Source: Clostridiaceae bacterium (GTDB taxonomy: Bacteria; Bacillota; Clostridia; DSM-8532). Taken from it: 34,753 nt of DNA. Each line of letters starts with the position of its first letter. Position 1 is the stretch's first letter. A program made the position numbers and the translations under genes. The notes under the pieces are model-generated. The model saw only the letters and a list, made by a program, of their open reading frames with translations. It was not told the DNA's origin and searched no databases. Shown here one piece after another: positions 17,379 to 27,687 of this stretch. The stretch spans positions 1-34,753 of the forward strand of contig JAAYMA010000081.1 of NCBI GenBank assembly GCA_012521615.1, written 5' to 3'.

Positions 17379-19352
17379 TTGAGAATTTCCATTTTTAATT
17401 TTATTGAAATCAGCGGTTTTATATTTTCTATTATAGTATCTAATAAATTACTGGATAATCCCTTTTTTGGCGGCTCCTTGTTTATAGGATTCCAGCTGAT
17501 ATTGCTTTTTACTGATTTCTTCAGTGCAGGCACGGCTGTTTTTCTTCCTCAGAAGGAACGAAAACTCAGTAAAATATGTTTAATTGTCTCCATACTCGTG
17601 CTGCTTTTCAATCTGATTTTGTTTCCTTTTATAGTGGACATTAAGTCTGTTCTGCAACTTATTTTATTTGTCCTTCTTCAATTTCCCATGCATTATTTTA
17701 TCAGAAAAAAGACTTCCGCTACATATCTTATCTTCTCAGCATTACCTGGAATCCTCTTATTCTTCAGTCTTGAAAAAGAACTGAAATTGTTTGTCTTTCT
17801 TTACTGTATTTTTGCGTTTGTATTATCTTTTTTCTATAAAATCTTCGCCGAAAAGAAGGCTGACCCGGACCATATAAAGAATGATTTTACAGTGAACGAT
17901 ATACAAAATCTTATCGGCTTGAATTCATATAAGTATTATTGGAAAATGACAGCCAATACAAAAGCTGCTTTCGAAGTCTCAATCCTTTTGGCATTATGTT
18001 ACATGGCATACCTGCCATTTAAAGGTTTCTGGCAGCTATTGACCGACGCTGCGGTACTGCTGGGACTCTACCTGTTGGCAGCATCGATTTCAAAATTCAT
18101 TCTAAGTAAAATCGTTCTTCGCGAACTTGGCAAAAATACAGTTTTTGCAGTCTTTTCTGTTGTCTGGATTGCCACTAACTACAATATGTATGAAAATTAC
18201 GGGAAACTCAGCGGAATATACTTGTACATAACGTTTGTAATTCTGTGTATATGCATTACCGCCCTTGCATCAATCATTATCGCAATGGACAGTGATATGC
18301 AAATTATAGGATATCTCGGCATCGAGCATTTTTCAGTGAGAAAATTTGAACTTCTCAAAAGAATAATCAATCATTTGAGCATGTTTATTTCCCGATCGGT
18401 TATACTTCTTGTAATCAGCTTTTTGGCTTTTTTCACTGAATTAAGCTCCTTTAAAAGCCAGGGAACAGTCTATGTTTTGGGCCGCTACGGATTTACCCTG
18501 CTTCCGGCTCTCTTTCTCATCTTTGCTGTAATCGCCGCCATCAGACAGCCCCTTACACGTATTTATGAGGAAAAATTAAAAAAATATGTAGCTCTGAAAA
18601 AAGAGGGCAAAGTAAACAAGTCCCTTGAAAAAAGGCTGCGTCATGTACTTGTTGAGAAATACAGCAAAAAGCTGGGTATCAGAATTCTGATGTTTTTGGT
18701 CAAACCGTTTTTCTACCATAAAGTTATAGGGCGTAATAATGTAGATGTTAATAAGTTTCCGTCCGTATTTGTGTGCAACCATTCAAAGGTTTACGGCCCG
18801 ATTGCCGCAATTTTAAATATCCCTTTCTATGTCAAGCCATGGATTCTTCGCGAAATGGTAGATAACAACCGCATAGCCGCACATATTCAAAAAGGAACCT
18901 TCGACCGGCAAAAATGGATTCCTAAACCCATCCGTGACAAGTTGGGAAAATTATTCGGACCCATGGTCGCCTGGGCAATGCAGTCTACCGAACCCATTCC
19001 GGTCTTCAGAAACGATGGCAGGGAACTAATTAAAGGTATCAATATGAGCGTTGACGCTCTTGAAGCCCACGACAACATACTCCTGTTCCCCGAAAATCCT
19101 TATAAAACCAATGGCTATGTGACAGAAGGTGTAGGAGAATTCTACAGCGGTTTTGTAAACATAGCCAGAGATTATTACAAAAGAACAGGAAAGCGGCTCA
19201 CTTTTTACAGTGTGTTTGCCGACAAGAAAAAACGCACCCTGGCATTTTCAGAGGGCATAACTTTCGATCCTGAAAACAGTTTCAAGAAAGAAAAAGAGCG
19301 TATCACCAGATATCTGCACAGTGCAATGATCAGTCTTTATCTTGAACAGTAA
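17379..19352 (+). CDS. Polytopic membrane protein fused to a PlsC-like acyltransferase domain
   Basis: The protein is about 657 aa. Residues 1 to about 420 hold many hydrophobic segments in two blocks, separated by a charged stretch near 155-190. The C-terminal 200 residues resemble the 1-acylglycerol-3-phosphate acyltransferase (PlsC) fold: VCNHSKVYGP (His468), IPVFRNDGREL (motif II region) and LLFPENP (570-573 FPEN, motif III). The catalytic H-X4-D is H-X4-G (Gly473), so activity is uncertain. A role in membrane lipid or lipid-linked acyl transfer is inference. The start is weak: the TTG at 17379 has AAGGA 16 nt upstream and no ATG is nearby in frame. The stop overlaps the 3' end of hydF by 23 bp. 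Confidence 0.75.
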   Translation: MRISIFNFIEISGFIFSIIVSNKLLDNPFFGGSLFIGFQLILLFTDFFSAGTAVFLPQKERKLSKICLIVSILVLLFNLILFPFIVDIKSVLQLILFVLLQFPMHYFIRKKTSATYLIFSALPGILLFFSLEKELKLFVFLYCIFAFVLSFFYKIFAEKKADPDHIKNDFTVNDIQNLIGLNSYKYYWKMTANTKAAFEVSILLALCYMAYLPFKGFWQLLTDAAVLLGLYLLAASISKFILSKIVLRELGKNTVFAVFSVVWIATNYNMYENYGKLSGIYLYITFVILCICITALASIIIAMDSDMQIIGYLGIEHFSVRKFELLKRIINHLSMFISRSVILLVISFLAFFTELSSFKSQGTVYVLGRYGFTLLPALFLIFAVIAAIRQPLTRIYEEKLKKYVALKKEGKVNKSLEKRLRHVLVEKYSKKLGIRILMFLVKPFFYHKVIGRNNVDVNKFPSVFVCNHSKVYGPIAAILNIPFYVKPWILREMVDNNRIAAHIQKGTFDRQKWIPKPIRDKLGKLFGPMVAWAMQSTEPIPVFRNDGRELIKGINMSVDALEAHDNILLFPENPYKTNGYVTEGVGEFYSGFVNIARDYYKRTGKRLTFYSVFADKKKRTLAFSEGITFDPENSFKKEKERITRYLHSAMISLYLEQ

Positions 19353-20553
19353 CATCTGCAGTTTTTTTCTGTGCAAATATTTCTATGGTTCTGTCCAGTA
19401 TTCCATTGAGTTTGGACAGAATAATACCATAATTGGTTATAGGGATTCCCTGATTTACACAATCCGCTATTCTGGATTTGAGAGCCTTTTTATTCACCAT
19501 ACATGCGCCGCAGTGAATGACAAGGTCATAACTGGTTACATCTTTTGCGAAATCGCGACCTGCACAAAAATCATATTCAAGTTGGTATCCTGTATATTTA
19601 TTGAGCAGCCGGGGTATTTTTACCCTTCCTATATCCTCATGCGTATGATTATGAGTACAGCTTTCTGCAATGAGAATACGGGAATCAGGTTTTAGTCTGT
19701 CAACCATTGAGGCGCCTCTGATAAATTCGTCAAAATCACCTTTCAGATGTGCAAAAAGCATGGAAAAACTGGTCAGATAAATATTTGCAGGAACTACAGA
19801 ATTGACTCTGTTAAATGCCTGGGAATCTGTTATTACAAGATCTGCATCCGGCATATCTTCCAGAGCAGAGGCAAGTTCAGTATCCCTTACAACATAGCTT
19901 TTAATACCATGATCAAGACAGTCCCGGATAACCTGGACCTGAGGTAAAATCAGCCGTCCTTTAGGAGCGCCCGAATCTATAGGCACAACCAAAATCACTT
20001 TTGAACCCGCCGGCAATAAATCTCCGACCAGGGTTTCCTCCTCATGGTCTTCACGCAATAATTCTGCTATTTTAGTCCTCAGATTGTCTATACCTGTATT
20101 TTTTAAAGCTGAAACTTCTATAGCCCCGGGAATGGCTTGTCTTAATTCTTCCAGTTTTTCTTCGGCTGCCTTGTCGGTTTTGTTTATCACAGTTATGTAA
20201 GGCGTTGAAGTGTGCCTGAAAAGTTTAACCATCTCATCGGATATGGCATTGTCCTTTTCAGCGTCAATGACATATATCGCCAGGTCTGTTTCCTTTAATA
20301 TATCCTTGCTTTTCTGAATGCGCATCAAGCCCAAATCCCCCGAATCGTCAAGACCAGCCGTGTCGATAAACACTACAGGGCCATATCCGGTAAGTTCCAT
20401 GGCTTTTTTAACAGGATCTGTGGTGGTTCCGGGAACTGAGGATACTATGGAAACATTTTGACCGGTCAGTACATTTATAATTGAAGATTTTCCGCTGTTC
20501 ATATATCCAAAAACAGCTATATGCTTTCTGTTTGCAAGAGGTGTAGTATTCAT
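19330..20553 (-). CDS. hydF: [FeFe]-hydrogenase H-cluster maturation GTPase HydF
   Basis: The protein is 407 aa. The N-terminal GTPase has GYMNSGKSS (P-loop), DTAG and NKTD. A dimerization domain follows (about 185-260), then the metal-cluster domain with CTH (299-301) and HCGAC (347-351), the CxH...HCxxC ligand set that distinguishes HydF from other Era-type GTPases. HydF is the scaffold that assembles the 2Fe subcluster with HydE and HydG and delivers it to hydrogenase. AAGGAG precedes the ATG by 8 nt. hydE, hydG and hydrogenase genes are absent from the window. The gene implies an H2-metabolizing anaerobe. Confidence 0.95.
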   Translation of the reverse strand: MNTTPLANRKHIAVFGYMNSGKSSIINVLTGQNVSIVSSVPGTTTDPVKKAMELTGYGPVVFIDTAGLDDSGDLGLMRIQKSKDILKETDLAIYVIDAEKDNAISDEMVKLFRHTSTPYITVINKTDKAAEEKLEELRQAIPGAIEVSALKNTGIDNLRTKIAELLREDHEEETLVGDLLPAGSKVILVVPIDSGAPKGRLILPQVQVIRDCLDHGIKSYVVRDTELASALEDMPDADLVITDSQAFNRVNSVVPANIYLTSFSMLFAHLKGDFDEFIRGASMVDRLKPDSRILIAESCTHNHTHEDIGRVKIPRLLNKYTGYQLEYDFCAGRDFAKDVTSYDLVIHCGACMVNKKALKSRIADCVNQGIPITNYGIILSKLNGILDRTIEIFAQKKTADVTVQDKD

Positions 20554-20616
20554 GTATATTACTCCTTCCTTCCAGATCAGTATCCCACTTCACTGTCAGG
20601 GATTTTCTTTGTTAAT

Positions 20617-20645
20617 AGTTTATCAAAGTCTGTTCATATCTGCAA
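20617..20645 (-). promoter_or_regulatory. Promoter of hydF
   Basis: On the minus strand, TTGCAG (20645-20640) and TAAACT (20622-20617) are 17 bp apart, and the -10 is preceded by TGA (extended form). The ATG lies 63 bp downstream. Confidence 0.6.
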
Positions 20646-20712
20646 GACCTGTAAATGTGGACGCAAAGGCTTTCCCTGAACTGCCGGACGCATCGAAGAA
20701 ATGACCTGGTTT

Positions 20713-21312
20713 TCAGGCCTTGACTGAGCGGTATACCCTTATTCCGCCTTTTTTCACCACATCCTCAACATTGCCGAACGTCTCTTCCATAATTCGCTTA
20801 AGAGTCTTGCCGCCTTTATTATGAAATGCGGTAAGCCACAGGGCTCCCCCATCCATAAGGTGGTTATAAGCGTCTTTGATCAATTTTGTGTAAACTTTTT
20901 TCCCGGCGGCAATGGGAGGATTGGACACTATATCTCCAAAGAGTCTGCCTCTTAGCTCATCATAGAGATTGCTCTTTATTACTTCAACATATAAATTGTT
21001 GATATCAGCATTTTTTCTGGTATATTCCAATGCCCGCTCATTTATGTCAACAGCCGTTACCTGCAGATGAGGATACCTTGCTTTTATGCACAGAGCAATA
21101 GGACCATAGCCGCATCCAACATCCAGTACAAAGAAGCTGGCACCTGACGGCTTGAAATTTTCAATAAGAAGCAGGGAAGCTTTGTCTATCCGGTCTCCAA
21201 AAGCAAAGACACCGCTGACAGAAGTGAAATCCAGCCTCTTTCCGTGCACATCATAGCTGAAATGATTTTCTTTTTTAGCTGATACAGGTTTTTCGGAATA
21301 ATAATGTTCCAT
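20713..21312 (-). CDS. Class I SAM-dependent methyltransferase, RsmC/YbxB-like
   Basis: The protein is 199 aa from the ATG at 21312, which has GGAGAG upstream; an in-frame start at 21363 is poorer. The SAM site is FVLDVGCGYGPIAL (about 60-74), with acidic loop VTAVDINERALEY and catalytic motif VSNPPIAAGK. N-P-P-I/Y/F is typical of base N-methyltransferases. This is the single-domain size of B. subtilis YbxB and of the C-terminal half of E. coli RsmC, which methylates G1207 of 16S rRNA. A 16S rRNA guanine target is likely but not certain. It has its own strong promoter. Confidence 0.85.
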   Translation of the reverse strand: MEHYYSEKPVSAKKENHFSYDVHGKRLDFTSVSGVFAFGDRIDKASLLLIENFKPSGASFFVLDVGCGYGPIALCIKARYPHLQVTAVDINERALEYTRKNADINNLYVEVIKSNLYDELRGRLFGDIVSNPPIAAGKKVYTKLIKDAYNHLMDGGALWLTAFHNKGGKTLKRIMEETFGNVEDVVKKGGIRVYRSVKA

Positions 21313-21365
21313 TTTAACTCTCCAAACATAAAACTCTAAGTTTAAAAATAAAAGTACTGACATTG

Positions 21366-21394
21366 AGTATAAAAACCATAAACAGAAATGTCAA
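21366..21394 (-). promoter_or_regulatory. Promoter of the RsmC-like methyltransferase gene
   Basis: On the minus strand, a perfect -35 TTGACA (21394-21389) and a -10 TATACT (21371-21366) are exactly 17 bp apart, 53 bp before the ATG. It separates this gene from the btu operon; no clear terminator after the btu operon is visible. Confidence 0.8.
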
Positions 21395-21420
21395 TTAAAG
21401 TGTCTGCAGATTTTCAAATA

Positions 21421-22179
21421 CTAATCAGACCAATTTTTGAGAAGTGACTGCATCCACTGGGCTACATCAACTTTATAAACACTTTTTAAGTTATCCCGGG
21501 TAAGTACATCTTTGACATTACCCCGGGAGTATATCCTTCCGTTTTCCATAAGTATGGCACGGGTCCCATATGAATAGACCAGGTTCAGATCATGCACCAC
21601 AGAAATAACTGCCCTGCCTTTTTCTTTTACCCATTCGCTGATAATATCAAAAATTACTATTTGGTACTGCAGATCCAGATGATTTGTTGGTTCATCCAAA
21701 ATCAAAAGCTTAGGATCCTGAGCAAAAAGCTGTGCCAAAAACACCCTTTGCAGTTCTCCTCCGGAAAGGGTTAAAACAGATTGCTCCACCAGATCCTGTA
21801 TGCCTGTGAGCATTATGGCCTGATGAATTTTCTCCTTATCCTCACGTGACAATTCTCCGAAAAACCCTTTTTTGTATGCATACCGGCCCAGACTGACAAC
21901 TTCATACACAGTATGATCAAACTGGGGCTGATGTTTTTGAGTAAGCACCCCGATTTTTTGTGCGAGAATTTTGGGTTTTAGCTTCCCGATATCAGTTCCG
22001 TTTAAAAAAACACGTCCTGAATGAGGCACTGCCCCCATAATGGCTCTTATCAGGGTAGTTTTTCCGGCACCATTGGGACCTATGACCATTAAAATATCAT
22101 GTTCATCAGCCTCAAAGGACACATCATTAACTATTTTTTTGTTATCGATTAATACAGTTAAATTTTCAGCTTTCAGCAT
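21421..22179 (-). CDS. btuD: ABC transporter ATP-binding protein, corrinoid/iron-complex type
   Basis: The protein is 252 aa with Walker A GPNGAGKTT, a Q-loop (GVLTQKHQPQF), the signature LSGGELQRVFLAQ, Walker B LLILDEPTNHLD and the switch His in SVVHDLN. This is the FecE/BtuD subfamily. I prefer the ATG at 22179 because AAGG lies eight bases upstream; the ATG at 22194 has no ribosome site. It is the last gene of the riboswitch-controlled unit, 19 nt after the permease gene. Substrate assignment rests on the riboswitch. Confidence 0.9.
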   Translation of the reverse strand: MLKAENLTVLIDNKKIVNDVSFEADEHDILMVIGPNGAGKTTLIRAIMGAVPHSGRVFLNGTDIGKLKPKILAQKIGVLTQKHQPQFDHTVYEVVSLGRYAYKKGFFGELSREDKEKIHQAIMLTGIQDLVEQSVLTLSGGELQRVFLAQLFAQDPKLLILDEPTNHLDLQYQIVIFDIISEWVKEKGRAVISVVHDLNLVYSYGTRAILMENGRIYSRGNVKDVLTRDNLKSVYKVDVAQWMQSLLKNWSD

Positions 22180-22198
22180 ATCTACAGCCTTCATTTTA

Positions 22199-23269
22199 TT
22201 ATCTGGATTTTTTGTTTGAATAATTATAAAAAATATAGATAAACAAAAATGCCCCTATAAAAGATGTTACCACACCTATGGGAAGTTCCCTCGGACTTAG
22301 CACAGTCCTTGATACCAAATCAGTCAGCATTAGAAAACTTGCTCCGAAAAGAACAGACAGTGGCAAGAGTTTCTTAAAGTTTGGACCTGCTAAAAGCCTC
22401 GTTATATGAGGTACCACCAAGCCTACAAAACCTATAGTTCCACTTACTGAAACCGATATACCTACGAGCATTGATACCAAAGCCAAAATCAGAAGTTTGA
22501 TTTTTTTAGTATTTACCCCTAAGTATCTTGCCTGTTCCTCTCCGAGTGAAAAGGCGTTCAATTCATGGCTTAAAGTCAGCAAGACTGCTGTTCCGGCTAC
22601 GAAAAAAGGAAGCATAAGCTTTACATGGGACCAGCCCCGACCTGAGAAAGATCCCAGAGACCAGAATACCACCTGTTTTAAGCTGTCTCCTGACAAAGTA
22701 ACCAACAGGCTCGTAAGACTGCTTGTAAACATTGAAAATATCACACCAGTCAGGATGATGGTCTGTGTTGAAAGCCCCTTGTCTATCTTATAAGTCAATG
22801 AAAGTATAAGCACAATCGAAAGGAATGAAAAGATAATACTTGTAATTGCCAAACCCAACTGTTTAAAAACGGGAATATGTATACCCAGGGTGAGCGACAG
22901 AACCGCCCCGAGTGCCCCACCCGAGGTAATTCCTAAAGTCGAGCCTTCCGCAAGGGGGTTTTTCAATAATCCCTGCATGGCTGCTCCCGATACAGAAAGA
23001 GCAGCTCCAACCATTGCCGCCAAAACCACCCTGGGCATACGGACATTGAACAATATGGTCTTAAGGCTTTCATTTATGGCCAAATTATGACCTGAATCTG
23101 AAATATGGTCTGTTAACAGCTTTATTGTATCTGAAAGTGTTATACCTACGCTTCCTGCAGAGATAGAAACGAGAAAAACAATAAAGAGAAGCACTGAAGC
23201 AATAATATAAAGTAATACTGTATTGCTTTTGTTCTTATTGTTTATTCTCATTTCATCTTCCTTATACAT
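22199..23269 (-). CDS. btuC: ABC transporter permease, FecCD/BtuC family
   Basis: The protein is 356 aa with about ten transmembrane helices. Family hallmarks are VRMPRVVLAAMVGAALSVSG, the glycine-rich MQGLLKNPLAEGSTLGITSG, SGTIGFVGLVVPHITRLL and the C-terminal RELPIGVVTSFIGAFLFIYI. It forms the inner-membrane channel for the corrinoid. The ATG at 23269 has AGAGG upstream; an ATG at 23251 preceded by AAGGA is equally plausible. It follows btuF by 36 nt. Confidence 0.92.
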   Translation of the reverse strand: MYKEDEMRINNKNKSNTVLLYIIASVLLFIVFLVSISAGSVGITLSDTIKLLTDHISDSGHNLAINESLKTILFNVRMPRVVLAAMVGAALSVSGAAMQGLLKNPLAEGSTLGITSGGALGAVLSLTLGIHIPVFKQLGLAITSIIFSFLSIVLILSLTYKIDKGLSTQTIILTGVIFSMFTSSLTSLLVTLSGDSLKQVVFWSLGSFSGRGWSHVKLMLPFFVAGTAVLLTLSHELNAFSLGEEQARYLGVNTKKIKLLILALVSMLVGISVSVSGTIGFVGLVVPHITRLLAGPNFKKLLPLSVLFGASFLMLTDLVSRTVLSPRELPIGVVTSFIGAFLFIYIFYNYSNKKSR

Positions 23270-23305
23270 AATTTAACCTCTTAAACTTTAATTCAAAATT
23301 ATTCT

Positions 23306-24298
23306 TTATTCTCCATAAATAGCGGTGAAAAGCTCCTCTGCACAGTCCAGCAATCTGGGACCGGGTCTTGTTGCCATGTCGGCATCCAGCATTATTACTT
23401 TCCCGTTCTTTACAGCATTGATCTTATCCCAATTTGGTCTTGACATAATTTCCCCTGCCGGATCTTCCATACCGGTAAGTGGACTTGCTGTAGTGAGTAT
23501 AACATCAGGATTTCTGTGAAGAACCTCTTCTTCCGATACAGCAGCCCAGCCTTCTATATCTTCAAATATATTTTTTGCACCTATTATTTCTATAATTTCC
23601 TGAATAAAGGTGTTCCTTCCGCATGACCAAAGACCATACTCCAATGGGGACACTTCAACATAAACTGATACGGGTGTCTTGTCTTTTACTTTCTCCTTGA
23701 TATCCTCAAAACCTTTTTTCATATTTTCGATGAGTAACGAGGCTTCCTCATTTTTGCCGGTGACAGCCCCCAGCACATTGATTACTTCATATGTCTGCTT
23801 CAGATCATTGGCCTCGGTCACTATAACTTTTATTCCAGCCTCTTCAAGCTGATTGGTTTGATCGTCGGCAGCTGTCATATGCCCCAATATAACAAGATCG
23901 GGATTCAGTCCAATAATAACTTCTGTACTCATCTGTTCACCTGTAGGAAGCTTCTGTTTATTGGCAGTATCTTCAGGATAATTGCAATAATCGCTGACAG
24001 CTATGATATTGCTGCCTTCATCAATTGCATACAGTATTTCTGTATTGGATGGCATAAGCGAAATAATTCTTTCAGGCTTTTCCTCAATAGTAATTTCTTT
24101 ACCCCTGCTGTCAGTAATGGTAACGGGAAAATCATAGTTCACAGTTTCTTCTTGAGGCGTGGATGTTTCGGTTGCTTCATGACCTGGTGAAGCTCCGGAA
24201 GAAATATCAGGTTGATTTTTTGAGTCATTTGCACTTCCGCAGCCTGCAAATGACACCAATAGTGTGAAAATTAAAAGAGCAGAAACTAACCTTTTCAT
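23306..24298 (-). CDS. btuF: Corrinoid ABC transporter substrate-binding lipoprotein
   Basis: The protein is 330 aa with a lipoprotein signal: MKR, a hydrophobic stretch and lipobox SFAGC, so Cys20 would be lipidated. A Ser/Thr/Glu-rich tether follows (about 21-50), then the BtuF-type bilobed domain beginning PERIISLMPSNTEILYAI. AAAGGAG lies 7 nt before the ATG at 24298. An upstream in-frame start at 24463 would translate the riboswitch and is rejected. It is the first gene of the transport unit. Family alone cannot separate B12 from siderophore binding; the cobalamin riboswitch makes corrinoid the best call. Confidence 0.93.
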   Translation of the reverse strand: MKRLVSALLIFTLLVSFAGCGSANDSKNQPDISSGASPGHEATETSTPQEETVNYDFPVTITDSRGKEITIEEKPERIISLMPSNTEILYAIDEGSNIIAVSDYCNYPEDTANKQKLPTGEQMSTEVIIGLNPDLVILGHMTAADDQTNQLEEAGIKVIVTEANDLKQTYEVINVLGAVTGKNEEASLLIENMKKGFEDIKEKVKDKTPVSVYVEVSPLEYGLWSCGRNTFIQEIIEIIGAKNIFEDIEGWAAVSEEEVLHRNPDVILTTASPLTGMEDPAGEIMSRPNWDKINAVKNGKVIMLDADMATRPGPRLLDCAEELFTAIYGE

Positions 24299-24383
24299 AA
24301 TTCTTCTCCTTTTGTATAAAATTTTTACAATCTTCAGAACACAGCGGGCTCTTCCGAGATAAATGAGAAATGAAGTATGAAAT

Positions 24384-24410
24384 GAAAATTCCCGCCTAAC
24401 AAGCGGGAAT
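24384..24410 (-). terminator. Expression-platform terminator of the cobalamin riboswitch
   Basis: On the minus strand, ATTCCCGC (24410-24403) pairs with GCGGGAAT (24395-24388), with a 7-nt loop and TTT after. It lies between the riboswitch core and btuF. A second stem, AAAACAT/ATGTTTT (24417-24438), precedes it and could be the alternative antiterminator partner (inference). Confidence 0.6.
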
Positions 24411-24452
24411 AAAAGCAAAACATGTATTTCTATGTTTTCTCTTATCCCCAGA

Positions 24453-24632
24453 AGAAACACCACATCACGGCAGGTCTACCGACTTTGCTTCATCCTCTGC
24501 AGGCGCCTTCCCAAAAGTTAAAAACTTTCAGTGGCATTTGCCTGTTTCGTCAGCTTCACGGTTGCTGGGACAGTTCAGGAATTGCACCTGATTCCCTATT
24601 AAGCATTGAATGCACCGTCATGTTCTATTTGA
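24453..24632 (-). promoter_or_regulatory. Cobalamin (B12) riboswitch
   Basis: On the minus strand, the B12 box AAGTCGGTAGACCTGCC (24485-24469) is near consensus. Upstream stand the other conserved pieces: GGGAATCAGGTGCAATTCC (near 24594-24576), CCCAGCAACCGTGAAGC (near 24569-24553) and GCCACTG (near 24535-24529). Order and spacing fit the adenosylcobalamin-family aptamer. Binding of B12 should switch off btuF-btuC-btuD. Boundaries are approximate. Confidence 0.95.
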
Positions 24633-24642
24633 TTGCAAGAAT

Positions 24643-24671
24643 ATTATATTAATTTATAAAGTAAAATTCAA
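24643..24671 (-). promoter_or_regulatory. Promoter of the btuFCD operon
   Basis: On the minus strand, TTGAAT (24671-24666) and a perfect TATAAT (24648-24643) are 17 bp apart. Transcription begins near 24636, directly before the riboswitch. Confidence 0.75.
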
Positions 24672-24692
24672 GATACAGCCGGAAACTTATCA

Positions 24693-24725
24693 AAAAGGAG
24701 ACAGCAAGGAATGCTGTCTCCTTTT
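24693..24725 (-). terminator. Terminator of groESL
   Basis: AAAAGGAGACAGCA (24693-24706) and TGCTGTCTCCTTTT (24712-24725) form a perfect 14-bp stem with a 5-nt loop. On the minus strand the T-run is TTTTT. It lies 24 bp after the groEL stop. Confidence 0.9.
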
Positions 24726-24748
24726 ATAGTTCCATGTTTTAATTGTTA

Positions 24749-26401
<1,653 letters not shown>

Positions 26402-26408
26402 CTATCTA

Positions 26409-26684
<276 letters not shown>

Positions 26685-26729
26685 TCAACCTCCTTATATT
26701 TTTCCCATGCTAAGGGTTTGTTTTTCCTG

Positions 26730-26756
26730 TTAGCACTCACCCTTGTTGAGTGCTAA
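26730..26756 (-). promoter_or_regulatory. CIRCE operator (HrcA binding site)
   Basis: TTAGCACTC-N9-GAGTGCTAA is present without a mismatch. It overlaps the predicted start of groESL transcription, 49 bp upstream of groES. HrcA represses here and is released on heat stress (established). hrcA is not in this window. Confidence 0.97.
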
Positions 26757-26760
26757 TACA

Positions 26761-26789
26761 ATATTAAACAATTTACCTTTTTGAAGCAA
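26761..26789 (-). promoter_or_regulatory. Promoter of groESL
   Basis: On the minus strand, TTGCTT (26789-26784) and TAATAT (26766-26761) are 17 bp apart. This puts the start inside the CIRCE repeat, as expected. Confidence 0.6.
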
Positions 26790-26905
26790 ACTACTGTATC
26801 GGTTCAAAAATGGCAAATTTCTTCTGTTTTTAATTGTTTTCATAAATAGTTTTATAATGCTCGCTCTAGCTCGTTAATTCAAATTATTCCATTAATTTTT
26901 GAAAA

Positions 26906-27679
26906 TTAAACCTTGGAATTTAATTCATAGATAAATTTTAACCCCTCCAGACTGAGGTTGGGGTTAACAATATCTATACTTTTTGTTTCACTGGCAATTA
27001 AATTTGCCATACCTCCTGTAGCAACTACTTTAATACCACTTTCACCCATCTCGGCTTTCATGAGCCCGACAATATACTCTACCTGCCCTACAAAACCGTA
27101 GAATATCCCGGACTGCATGCTGTTGACAGTATTTCTTCCGATTATATGCTTAGGTTTTACAATTTCTATCCTGGGAAGTTTGGATGCTTTGGAAAAAAGC
27201 GCCTCTGCAGAAATTTTAATGCCGGGACATATAATACCGCCCTTGTAGTCGCCTTTTGAATTAACTGCACAGAAAGTTGTAGCTGTCCCGAAATCCACTA
27301 TAATGACAGGTCCGCCATATAGTTTAAGGGCAGCCACAGCATTGACAATTTTATCTGAACCTATTTCCTTTGGATTTTCATACTTAATGTTAATACCGGT
27401 TTTAACCCCGATTCCAACTATTAAGGGCGTTTTTTTGATATATTTTTTTATTGCATTGACAATGGAATGCATGGCAGGCGGTACAACAGAACACATGATC
27501 ACATCACGAATATGATCCGGACTAATTCCAGCCGTATTCAACATTGATATGAGGAACATACCTGTTTCGTCAGAAGTTCTTTCCTTGTCGGTAGATATAC
27601 GCCAGTTGCCTATGAGCGTATTATTCTTGTAGACACCTATTGCACTGCTTGTGTTTCCAACATCTATAACCAAAAGCAT
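26906..27679 (-). CDS. coaX: Type III pantothenate kinase
   Basis: The protein is 257 aa with the ASKHA P-loop MLLVIDVGNTSSAIGVY, the pantothenate-site region GVKTGINIKYENPKEIGSDK, catalytic DFGTATTF and GGIICPGIKISAEAL. It performs the first step of coenzyme A synthesis. Type III kinases use a monovalent cation and resist feedback by CoA (established for the family). The ribosome site is poor. The gene begins 8 nt after the stop of the small Asn-rich gene, so translational coupling is likely. Confidence 0.95.
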   Translation of the reverse strand: MLLVIDVGNTSSAIGVYKNNTLIGNWRISTDKERTSDETGMFLISMLNTAGISPDHIRDVIMCSVVPPAMHSIVNAIKKYIKKTPLIVGIGVKTGINIKYENPKEIGSDKIVNAVAALKLYGGPVIIVDFGTATTFCAVNSKGDYKGGIICPGIKISAEALFSKASKLPRIEIVKPKHIIGRNTVNSMQSGIFYGFVGQVEYIVGLMKAEMGESGIKVVATGGMANLIASETKSIDIVNPNLSLEGLKFIYELNSKV

Positions 27680-27687
27680 AGTATCAC

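Noticed and set aside
24299-24463. N-terminal extension of btuF (55 residues)
   Set aside because: It would translate the riboswitch region; the ATG at 24298 has a good ribosome site and a clean lipoprotein signal follows.
26857-26905. Possible coaX terminator
   Set aside because: Short AT-only complementarity (TTAATTTT/AAAATTAA) without a GC stem; not convincing as a Rho-independent terminator.
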